Source of the DNA: DASVNK01 sp036383895 | GTDB lineage: Bacteria; Verrucomicrobiota; Verrucomicrobiia; Limisphaerales; SXQI01 | NCBI GenBank assembly: GCA_036383895.1 | Contig: DASVNK010000083.1 | Location: forward strand, 1 to 64,000 | Direction: 5' to 3' | DNA length: 64,000 nucleotides | Shown: positions 57,678 to 64,000 of the stretch, in pieces | How positions within the stretch are numbered: position 1 is the stretch's first letter | How the letters are laid out: each line of letters starts with the position of its first letter | Made by a program: the position numbers and the translations under genes | The notes under the pieces: generated by a model | What the model was told of the DNA's origin: nothing | The model's database searches: none | What the model saw: the letters and a program-made list of their open reading frames with translations, nothing else

Positions 57678-58853
57678 ATGAAAGCAAATTGTTGGTACGG
57701 GACGCGGAAAATGAGTGTGGAAGAAGTGCCGGATCCGAAGATTTTGAATTCGCGCGATGCGATTGTGAAGATCACTTCGACGGCTATTTGTGGATCGGAT
57801 TTGCATCTTTACAATGGATACATACCGACCCTGGAGAAAGGGGACATTGTTGGACACGAGTTCATGGGGGAGGTGGTGGAGACCGGCAAGGATGTTAAGA
57901 ATTTGAAGGTGGGCGATCGGGTGGTGGTGCCGTTTCCGATTTCGTGCGGGAATTGTTTCTTCTGCAAGAAGGAGATGTTTTCGTTGTGCGAGAATTCGAA
58001 CCCGAACGCGCCGATTGCGGAGAAGATGTTTGGACATTCGCCGTGTGGGATTTTTGGTTACTCGCATATGATGGGTGGATTTGCAGGCGGGCAGGCGGAG
58101 TATGCGCGGGTGCCGTTCGCGGATGTGGGGCCTTTCAAGATTGAAGGGGATTTGACGGACGAGCAGGTGCTGTTTTTGTCGGACATTTTGCCGACGGGTT
58201 ACATGGCGGCGGAGCAGTGCAATATTCAGCCGGGAGATACGGTGGCGGTGTGGGGGTGCGGGCCGGTGGGGCAGTTTACATTGCAGAGCGCGAGGTTGTT
58301 GGGCGCGGAGCGATTGATCGCGATTGATCGATTTCCGGAGCGGTTGAAGATGGCGCAGGATAAGCATGGGGCGATTGTGATCAATTACATGGAGACGGAT
58401 GTCTACGAAGCGATCCAGGAATTGACCGGGGGGCGTGGCGCGGATGCGACGATTGATGCGGTGGGGCTGGAAGGACATGCGGCGGGGCCAGTGGGGATGA
58501 TCGATAAGATGAAAACAGCCGCGATGATGGAGAATGGCCGGCCGCATGCGCTGCGGCAGGCGATTATGTGTTGCCGCAAGGGCGGGACGGTTTCGGTGCC
58601 GGGGGTGTATGGCGGATTGCTCGACAAAATGCCGATCGGCGCGGTGGTGAACAAAGCGCTGACGATTAAGAGCGGGCAAACGCACGTGCATCGATATATG
58701 AAGCCGTTGTTTGAGAAGATTCAGAGTGGTCAACTGGATGCGACTTATGTGATCACACATCACTTGCCGTTAAGCGAAGCACCGAAGGGTTATGAGATCT
58801 TTAACAACAAGCAGGACGATTGCATTAAGATCGTGCTGAAGCCAGGGATGTAA
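57678..58853 (+). CDS. Zinc-dependent alcohol/formaldehyde dehydrogenase-like protein
   Basis: A medium-chain dehydrogenase of the formaldehyde-dehydrogenase-like subgroup, 391 residues. The catalytic zinc ligands are the Cys in STAICGSDLHLYNG and the His-Glu in VGHEFMGEVVE. The structural zinc site is CGNCFFCKKEMFSLC (four Cys). The Rossmann motif is VAVWGCGPVGQFTL. A family-specific C-terminal region carries HVHRYMKPLFEKIQSGQLDATYVITH. The ribosome binding site is excellent (AAGGAGG, about 9 nt before ATG), which fits coupling to the SRPBCC gene as a two-gene operon. The true substrate (formaldehyde, glucose or another alcohol) cannot be read from sequence. An intrinsic terminator follows. 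Confidence 0.93.
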   Translation: MKANCWYGTRKMSVEEVPDPKILNSRDAIVKITSTAICGSDLHLYNGYIPTLEKGDIVGHEFMGEVVETGKDVKNLKVGDRVVVPFPISCGNCFFCKKEMFSLCENSNPNAPIAEKMFGHSPCGIFGYSHMMGGFAGGQAEYARVPFADVGPFKIEGDLTDEQVLFLSDILPTGYMAAEQCNIQPGDTVAVWGCGPVGQFTLQSARLLGAERLIAIDRFPERLKMAQDKHGAIVINYMETDVYEAIQELTGGRGADATIDAVGLEGHAAGPVGMIDKMKTAAMMENGRPHALRQAIMCCRKGGTVSVPGVYGGLLDKMPIGAVVNKALTIKSGQTHVHRYMKPLFEKIQSGQLDATYVITHHLPLSEAPKGYEIFNNKQDDCIKIVLKPGM

Positions 58854-58870
58854 GAGAGGAGGTCGAATTC

Positions 58871-58902
58871 AGCCGCCGGACCTTAGGGTTTGGCGGCTTT
58901 TT
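58871..58902 (+). terminator. Intrinsic terminator after the alcohol dehydrogenase
   Basis: AGCCGCC (58871-58877) pairs with GGCGGCT (58892-58898), 7 bp with a 14-nt loop, followed by TTTTACTTTT. Confidence 0.8.
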
Positions 58903-58970
58903 ACTTTTCCGAGGGCCTTGAGTTGGTCGATGCTTGACACAGCAGGAACAGAAAGGAAACGTTGGGGATT

Positions 58971-59390
58971 ATGGCTTTGACGACGGAGGACAGCAGCATC
59001 ATTCAGAAGACACGGGAGCTTTGCGAAAGCATCCTGGAGCATCCGGATTTCAAATCGGTGCGGCAGAACATTGATGCTTTCATGGCGGACGAGAAGGCGC
59101 GGCAAGCGTATCAGGAACTCGTGGAACGAAGCGAGGAGTTGAATCACAAGCAGCACCAAGGCGTGACTTTGAGCGACGCGGAGGTCAACGATTTTAAAAC
59201 GCAGCGCGAGAAGGTGGTGAACAATCCGCTGGCGGCGAATTTTATTCGCGCGCAGCAGGAGATGCATGGCATTCAGGAATCGATTAATAAATACCTGAGC
59301 AAGACGATGGAACTCGGGCGCGTGCCGAATGAGTCGGACATGGATGACGGAAGTTGCGGCCATGGGTGCGGATGCGATCACAACCACTAG
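58971..59390 (+). CDS. YlbF/YmcA-family protein with C-terminal Cys/His cluster
   Basis: The 139 residues are mostly helical (DUF964/YlbF family), with TRELCESILEHPDFKSVRQ and the characteristic NPLAANFIRAQQEMHGIQESINKYLSKTMEL. In Bacillus subtilis YlbF (RicF) and YmcA (RicA) work with YaaT (RicT) in RNA processing and bind a [4Fe-4S] cluster. Here the C-terminus ends CGHGCGCDHNH, with Cys129, His131, Cys133, Cys135, His137 and His139, a dense potential metal site. The start is uncertain: ATG 58971 is used, while TTG 58962 has AAGGA 4-5 nt upstream and may be the true start. It is monocistronic, between terminators at both ends. Confidence 0.85.
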   Translation: MALTTEDSSIIQKTRELCESILEHPDFKSVRQNIDAFMADEKARQAYQELVERSEELNHKQHQGVTLSDAEVNDFKTQREKVVNNPLAANFIRAQQEMHGIQESINKYLSKTMELGRVPNESDMDDGSCGHGCGCDHNH

Positions 59391-59415
59391 GGGGTCGACT
59401 GACAATTTAGATCGG

Positions 59416-59442
59416 AGCCGCGTTGAGAGACGCGGCTTTTTT
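59416..59442 (+). terminator. Intrinsic terminator after the YlbF-like gene
   Basis: AGCCGCGT (59416-59423) pairs with ACGCGGCT (59430-59437), 8 bp with a 6-nt loop, followed by a T-run to 59442. Confidence 0.9.
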
Positions 59443-59491
59443 GTTGCAAAGATGAAGTGCGTTCCGTGACGATTCGATATTCGGATAGGGT

Positions 59492-60295
59492 GTGACCAAG
59501 TACCTTCACGTCATCAATATTGGGTTGCAGAACACGCTGGTGTATCGCGTGAATTTTCTGTTTCGGGCGGCGTTTGGGCTGATTCCGCTGATGGCGACGA
59601 TTTTTTTGTGGCGGGCGGTTTATGCGGGGAAGAGTGATCCGATGGTGGCTGGTTATACGCTGGCGGGGATGATTTCGTATTACTTGCTGGTGACGGTGGT
59701 GGATGCTTTAACGGGGGTGACGGAGGATGATTGGCAGATCGCAGCGGATATTAAGGATGGGAACATTAATCAGTTTTTGCTGAAGCCGATTGATTACATG
59801 ATGTATCGGCTGTGCCTTTTCTTGTCGGGACGGCTGATCTATATGGCGGTGGCGGTGTTCCCGGTGGGGTTGTTCGTTTTCGTGCAAAGGGAATTTTTTG
59901 TCGCGCCGGCTTCGTTGGATGCGTTTGTTTTGTTTCTGGGATCGATGTTGATGACGGCGCTGCTGCAATTCTTCATGTCGTATACGATGGCGATGCTGGC
60001 CTTTTGGGTGCTTGAAGTATCGACGTTCATTTTCATTTTGTTCGCGCTGGAGTATGTGGCGGGCGGGCATTTGTTCCCGATTGATATTCTGCCGAAGGGA
60101 TTGGCAGAAGTGTTGAAGTTTACGCCGTTTCCGTATCAGCTATTTTTTCCAGTGAGTGTTTATTTGGGGCGAGTGCAGGGGAATGAGCTTTGGCTCGGGC
60201 TGGGAATTCAGGCGTTCTGGACGGTGTTCTTTTTCCTGTTTGCGCGATGGGTTTTTAGCCGTGGTATTCGGAAGTATACAGCGGTGGGTGGGTAG
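59492..60295 (+). CDS. ABC-2-type transporter permease
   Basis: The 267 residues have six hydrophobic segments (about 20-43, 55-75, 110-130, 145-170, 173-195 and 225-250). It has a GTG start. The pattern GLQNTLVYRVNFLFRAAFGLIPLMATIFLWRAVY at the start is typical of the DUF990-like ABC-2 permease group. In that group an operon of two permeases plus an ATPase is usual. Here the ATPase and the second permease are absent: the gene stands alone between a terminator and pilT. It may pair with a transporter gene elsewhere. The substrate is unknown. Confidence 0.85.
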   Translation: MTKYLHVINIGLQNTLVYRVNFLFRAAFGLIPLMATIFLWRAVYAGKSDPMVAGYTLAGMISYYLLVTVVDALTGVTEDDWQIAADIKDGNINQFLLKPIDYMMYRLCLFLSGRLIYMAVAVFPVGLFVFVQREFFVAPASLDAFVLFLGSMLMTALLQFFMSYTMAMLAFWVLEVSTFIFILFALEYVAGGHLFPIDILPKGLAEVLKFTPFPYQLFFPVSVYLGRVQGNELWLGLGIQAFWTVFFFLFARWVFSRGIRKYTAVGG

Positions 60296-60377
60296 TAACT
60301 TTGCCAGCTCATATCCTTGCGGCCGCTGCCGGTTTGGACTGGCGAAAGCGGCGGGTTTCATTTAGAAGAGGGCTTCC

Positions 60378-61466
60378 ATGGAAGTTTTTCACAAGATCCT
60401 GAAAATTGCCGTGCAGGGCGGCGCATCGGACGTGCATATCAAGGTGGGCACGCCTGTCATTTTCCGAATCAACCGGCAGTTGGTGCCGATCGAAGCCCCG
60501 ACGCCCACGGAAGATTGGGTGAACAATATAGTCGAGCTGGCGGTGCCGAAGCACGCCAAGAAGCGACTGGATGAAGACCGTGAAGTCGATTTTTCCTACT
60601 ACGCGCCTGGGATTGGGCGGTTCCGCACAAACGTTTTTCAACAGCGCGGGCAATGGTGCTTCGCGATGCGGTATGTGAAAACGAACGTGCCGAGTTTCGA
60701 GGAGCTGGGATTGCTGCCGATTTTGAAAGATCTTGCGAAGTCGCCGCGCGGGATTGTGCTGGTGGCGGGTTCGACCGGTTCGGGCAAATCGACAACGCTG
60801 GCCGCGATGCTTAACCACATCAATGCAACTTCGAAGAAGCATGTGATTACGTTGGAGGATCCGATTGAGTTTGTGTTCGAAGATAATCAGTCGGTGATTG
60901 AGCAGCGGGAAATTGGGCTGGATACGAATTCGTTTCGGGATGGGTTAAAACACATTCTGCGGCAGGATCCGGACATCATCATGGTGGGTGAAATGCGCGA
61001 CGCGACGAGCTTCCAGGCGGCGATGAGCGCGGCAGATACGGGGCATTTAGTGCTCTCGACGTTGCATACGACAAATGCGGCGCAATCGGTGACGCGCATT
61101 TTGGATTTCTTCAAGGCGGAGGAACGGGAACAGGTTCGGCGGCAGCTTGCGGGGACGCTGCAGGCGGTGGTTTGCCAACGGATGGTGAACACGGTGAATG
61201 GGGGCGTAACTCCGGCGCTGGAGATTTTGATTAACACGGGAACGGTTAAGAAGCTGATTGAAGAAAATCGTCTGGATAAACTTGGGGCGGCCATTGAAAC
61301 GGGGACGGAAGACGGGATGCAGAATTTCAATCAGGCGCTGTTTAGTTTGGTGAAAGAACGGAAAGTCTCCGAGAAAGAAGCGCTGGCAAAAGCGACGAAC
61401 GCGCAGGCGCTGGAAATGAATTTCAAAGGCATCTTCCTCGACGAAGGACGACGCATTTTGGGGTAA
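60378..61466 (+). CDS. pilT: Type IV pilus twitching-motility ATPase PilT
   Basis: PilT is the hexameric ATPase that retracts type IV pili and drives twitching. The 362 residues contain an N-terminal PAS-like part (ASDVHIKVGTPVIFRIN, about 15-31), Walker A (GSTGSGKSTT), an Asp box (ITLEDPIEFVF) and Walker B (DPDIIMVGEMRD). A His box (STLHTTNAAQSV) follows, and the C-terminal AIRNLI-type retraction motif is replaced by a longer tail. The order of motifs and the length (PilT is about 345-365) fit PilT rather than PilB. It is not next to other pilus genes, but a GspF/PilC-type platform protein is encoded at 9.4-10.4 kb. Confidence 0.95.
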   Translation: MEVFHKILKIAVQGGASDVHIKVGTPVIFRINRQLVPIEAPTPTEDWVNNIVELAVPKHAKKRLDEDREVDFSYYAPGIGRFRTNVFQQRGQWCFAMRYVKTNVPSFEELGLLPILKDLAKSPRGIVLVAGSTGSGKSTTLAAMLNHINATSKKHVITLEDPIEFVFEDNQSVIEQREIGLDTNSFRDGLKHILRQDPDIIMVGEMRDATSFQAAMSAADTGHLVLSTLHTTNAAQSVTRILDFFKAEEREQVRRQLAGTLQAVVCQRMVNTVNGGVTPALEILINTGTVKKLIEENRLDKLGAAIETGTEDGMQNFNQALFSLVKERKVSEKEALAKATNAQALEMNFKGIFLDEGRRILG

Positions 61467-61693
61467 GAAGCAGAGGGCGTTTGATCGGCGGGAGCCTTCG
61501 CGTTTCCATTGTTCGTTGAGGCATCGGCGAATTCCTGACCGGTGAATGCTTGGTGCTCGCCATGCGGAAGGGAGTGCGAGCACTCATTGCTTAGGCGAGT
61601 TCAAAGAAGAGATTGAAGTGCGGCGGAAGCTGGGATTTAGCCAAGTGGGGTAGCTTTGGCACGGACCCGCTGCAACTTTGATTAAGGAGAACT

Positions 61694-62701
61694 ATGCAAA
61701 AACTCGCAATTCTGATCGGAGGCTTCATGTTCCTCGCCGGGTGCGCTTCAAACGATAGAGGCACCGCGCGCGTCGATACAATGGAACCGTCCGTAAGCAG
61801 CTCAAGCTCGACTCGCACGACAACAAGCGGCACACGCATTTACGACTACACACCGGGCACAGCATCTTCCAGCTCCGGATCAACCTCGGCGAGCACGGAT
61901 GCCAGTGTTTCTGGTTCGGCAACGGGCTCCGGATCGGGCTCGGTGAGCGGCTCGGCAACTTCGCCGAACGTTTACAACAACAATACTTACAACAGCACTT
62001 CGGTGAGTACGTCGGATTCCGGTTCGGCAACGACACCGGGAAGTTCGACATCGGCAAGCGGCAGCTTGAACAGCGGCTCTTCTTCGTCGTCTGTCTCGGG
62101 CAGCGGCACTTTAAATCAGCCATCGAGCAGCAGTTCTTCGACTTCGCCGAGCAGCAGCTCGAGCACATCGAGCAGCACAAGTGATTCGTCGAGCTCGCAA
62201 GGTTCGCAGGGCAGCCAGGGTGGTTCGATCTCTGGATCGGGCAGTGCCTCAGGAGCGGGAGCATCAGGCGCCACTGGAAATGTAGATTCTCAGGGGGGAC
62301 AGAGCGGAACTTCGAGCACCAGCCCGTCGAACGGGACGAGCGGCGGCGGCACTAGCCCTTCGAGCGGGAGCAGCGCGACGAGTGATTCGGGAAGTTCGTC
62401 CAGCTCGTCGAGCAGCTCGGATAGCTCCTCAACTTCTGGCAGCAGCAGCGCCAGTCAGAGTGGACAAGCCAGCCAGGACAGCAGCAACCTAGGCACCAGC
62501 CCATCTCAAAGCGGCCCGACCGATACAAACAAAGTCGGCAAGAGCACCAGCATTCAGCCGGACAACTCGTCCAGCAGTGGCAGCGCCTCGGGTTCGAGCA
62601 CATCGAGCAGCACTGGGTCTGGAAGCTCCAGCAGCAGCACTGGCAGCAACAGCGACAACAGCACCAGCGGTTCGAATTCGTCCAGCCAGTCGCCGCAATA
62701 A
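61694..62701 (+). CDS. Ser-rich low-complexity lipoprotein
   Basis: The 335 residues begin with a lipoprotein signal (MQKLAILIGGFMFLAGC, lipobox LAGC, Cys17). Thereafter they are almost entirely Ser/Gly/Thr/Ala repeats such as SSSSTS, SGSGS and SSQG, with a few Asn/Asp/Gln. No fold is expected. The ribosome binding site is clear (AAGGAG, about 5 nt before ATG). It could be a flexible surface-attached lipoprotein. It parallels the Ser/Gly-rich protein at 47.7-48.4 kb in composition only. The many antisense and alternate-frame ORFs over it reflect AGC/TCG codon repetition. A terminator follows. Confidence 0.8.
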   Translation: MQKLAILIGGFMFLAGCASNDRGTARVDTMEPSVSSSSSTRTTTSGTRIYDYTPGTASSSSGSTSASTDASVSGSATGSGSGSVSGSATSPNVYNNNTYNSTSVSTSDSGSATTPGSSTSASGSLNSGSSSSSVSGSGTLNQPSSSSSSTSPSSSSSTSSSTSDSSSSQGSQGSQGGSISGSGSASGAGASGATGNVDSQGGQSGTSSTSPSNGTSGGGTSPSSGSSATSDSGSSSSSSSSSDSSSTSGSSSASQSGQASQDSSNLGTSPSQSGPTDTNKVGKSTSIQPDNSSSSGSASGSSTSSSTGSGSSSSSTGSNSDNSTSGSNSSSQSPQ

Positions 62702-62723
62702 TTAGGCCTTACTCAAATTCGCG

Positions 62724-62757
62724 AGAGGCGCGTTGCAGGACGCGCCTCTTTCTTTTT
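62724..62757 (+). terminator. Intrinsic terminator after the Ser-rich lipoprotein
   Basis: AGAGGCGCG (62724-62732) pairs with CGCGCCTCT (62741-62749), 9 bp with an 8-nt loop, followed by TTCTTTTT. Confidence 0.9.
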
Positions 62758-62791
62758 GCACTTTTCTCGCGGCTCGCGTTCCATCAACTGC

Positions 62792-64000
62792 ATGAAATCC
62801 GTCCTGCCTTTACTGTGCGCGTTCGTTTGGAGTGCGACTGCTGCGGAGCCTCGCCTTGGGAAAAATCAGACGCCGACGGATTGGCGGGCGGAAAAACGGC
62901 TGATCGATCTTCATCTGCATATTAATTCCACGCCGGAGCATATAAAGCGCGCGGTGAAGATCATGGACGAGGTTGGAATTGGGGTGGGAGTGAATCTCAG
63001 CGGCGGCACGGTGACGAGTAAGGACGGGGCGGCATCTATTTTTGAAAAGAACAGGAAATTGGCCGAGGAGATTGCGCCGGGCCGGTTGGTACTCTACATG
63101 AACCTGGATTACAGCGGCTGGGATGAAGTGGATTTTGCGGAGCGCGCGGTGAAGCAGATCGAGGATGGGCATCGTCTCGGCGCCGCGGGGTTGAAGGAAT
63201 ATAAAAGGCTTGGGCTAAATTTGCGGGATAAGAGTGGGAATCTGATTCGGATCGATGATCCGAAACTGGATGGTGTTTGGAAACGCTGCGGTGAACTGGG
63301 TATGCCAATTTCGATCCACGTCGCGGACCCGAAAGCGTTTTGGGAGCCATATGACGATAAGAACGAACGCTGGACGGAGCTGAAGGATCACAAGAATTGG
63401 TGGTTCGGCGATCCGGCGGTGCATCCACCGCGAATGGAACTGCTTGAGGCGCTGAACCGAGTCATTGAGCGGCATCCGAAAACGACTTTCGTGTGCGTGC
63501 ATTTTGCGAACAATGCGGAGGATTTGGATTGGGTGGAACGCGCGTTGGATAAATATCCAAACATGAATGCGGATTTAGCGGCGCGGATTCCGGAGATTGG
63601 ACGTCATGCGCCGGAGAAGGTGCAGAGGCTTTTCGTGAAGCATCAGGACCGGATCTTCTTTGCGACGGATTTCCAAGTTTACGATCGGATCACACTTGGT
63701 TCCGGCGGAAGCGGGCCGGCACCGACAGATGACGATGCGCGGGATTTCTTCGAGAAACATTGGCGCTGGTTGGAGACGAACGATCGCGATTTCGAACACA
63801 TGACGCCGATTCAGGGGGATTGGAAGATCAGCGCGATTGGATTGCCGAACGAGGTGCTGCGGAAGATTTACTTCGATAATGCGCAGAGGCTGCTCGCGCG
63901 CTCGTTGCCGTTTGAAGTTTGTCGTGTTGCGCGTGTGAATCAATTGAAGGAGTGGAAGAATTTGAAATCGGACGGTTGGGACAATGCGCCGGCGCATCGA
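62792..64000 (+). CDS. Secreted amidohydrolase-family protein (3' truncated by window edge)
   Basis: The frame from ATG 62792 is open for 403 codons to the window end without a stop. It has a signal peptide (MKSVLPLLCAFVWSATAA) and an amidohydrolase-2-type TIM-barrel domain. The metal-binding HxH lies in LIDLHLHINS. Further metal/active-site residues are in the ISIHVADP and VCVHFANNA segments, with a terminal Asp in FATDFQVYD. This fold covers metal-dependent hydrolases and decarboxylases; the substrate is unknown. The barrel ends near residue 380, and the sequence then continues (RVNQLKEWKNLKSDGWDN), so another domain or a short tail follows beyond the window. Confidence 0.88.
   Translation, partial: MKSVLPLLCAFVWSATAAEPRLGKNQTPTDWRAEKRLIDLHLHINSTPEHIKRAVKIMDEVGIGVGVNLSGGTVTSKDGAASIFEKNRKLAEEIAPGRLVLYMNLDYSGWDEVDFAERAVKQIEDGHRLGAAGLKEYKRLGLNLRDKSGNLIRIDDPKLDGVWKRCGELGMPISIHVADPKAFWEPYDDKNERWTELKDHKNWWFGDPAVHPPRMELLEALNRVIERHPKTTFVCVHFANNAEDLDWVERALDKYPNMNADLAARIPEIGRHAPEKVQRLFVKHQDRIFFATDFQVYDRITLGSGGSGPAPTDDDARDFFEKHWRWLETNDRDFEHMTPIQGDWKISAIGLPNEVLRKIYFDNAQRLLARSLPFEVCRVARVNQLKEWKNLKSDGWDNAPAHR

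Noticed and set aside
61790..62690. Tandem short repeats that could suggest a CRISPR or minisatellite
   Set aside because: They are degenerate Ser/Gly codon repeats in frame in a lipoprotein gene, with no regular spacer-repeat structure.

Overview
The window is bacterial chromosome and most likely from the phylum Verrucomicrobiota (a soil or freshwater Pedosphaera/Limisphaerales-like lineage is my best guess). This rests on gene content, not a marker search: giant secreted proteins with lamin-tail, CotH-like, PQQ-propeller and Ig/Fn3 modules, an FYR-type C-terminal module recurring in surface proteins, an exo-sialidase-like protein, a pectate-lyase-like protein, and GC-rich codon use. Two genes are cut by the window edges: rplJ at the left and an amidohydrolase at the right.

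Layout. 1-9404: the rplJ-rplL-rpoB-rpoC operon, with an attenuator-like hairpin between rplL and rpoB, a hairpin between rpoB and rpoC, and a strong terminator after rpoC. 9430-12571: minus-strand genes for a GspF/PilC-type inner-membrane protein, thioredoxin, an Ala/Pro-rich membrane protein, an RRM RNA-binding protein and a HEAT-repeat protein. 12653-16783: a secreted sialidase-like protein convergent with a CvpA-like/ParA pair, then a small lysozyme-fold protein behind a structured leader. 17130-21687: an exopolysaccharide export pair whose first gene fuses a Wzz-type chain-length regulator, a degenerate BY-kinase domain and a Wza-type export domain; the second encodes a Wza-type lipoprotein. 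22555-39006: two huge secreted proteins, one with four eight-bladed PQQ-type propellers, one of about 3533 residues with eight lamin-tail domains, a CotH-like kinase domain and seven cadherin/Ig-like repeats.

39024-42498 (minus): dxr and cdsA (isoprenoid and phospholipid synthesis) downstream of an Ig-repeat secreted protein. 42811-47654: a membrane-anchored GrpE-like protein, a two-gene ABC transporter, and a glucose-dehydrogenase-like MDR enzyme with a near-perfect bidirectional terminator. 47689-51557 (minus): a Ser/Gly-rich secreted protein, tsaD, an S41 protease and a TPR protein preceded by a small-RNA-like terminator module. 51817-56194: a beta-helix protein, a frameshifted gene of unknown function, an SDR, a small membrane protein and a GT2 glycosyltransferase. 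56659-64000: a SRPBCC protein and zinc alcohol dehydrogenase pair, a YlbF-family protein with a Cys/His tail, an ABC-2 permease, pilT, a Ser-rich lipoprotein and the partial amidohydrolase.

Housekeeping functions (transcription, translation, tRNA t6A modification, lipid precursors) alternate with cell-surface functions (capsule/EPS export, pilus motility, secreted multidomain proteins, envelope proteolysis). No tRNA, rRNA, CRISPR array, prophage or intact insertion sequence was seen. The most unusual loci are the PCP-pseudokinase-OPX fusion, the 32-bladed propeller protein, the giant lamin-tail/CotH protein and a candidate small RNA or attenuator near 51.7 kb.
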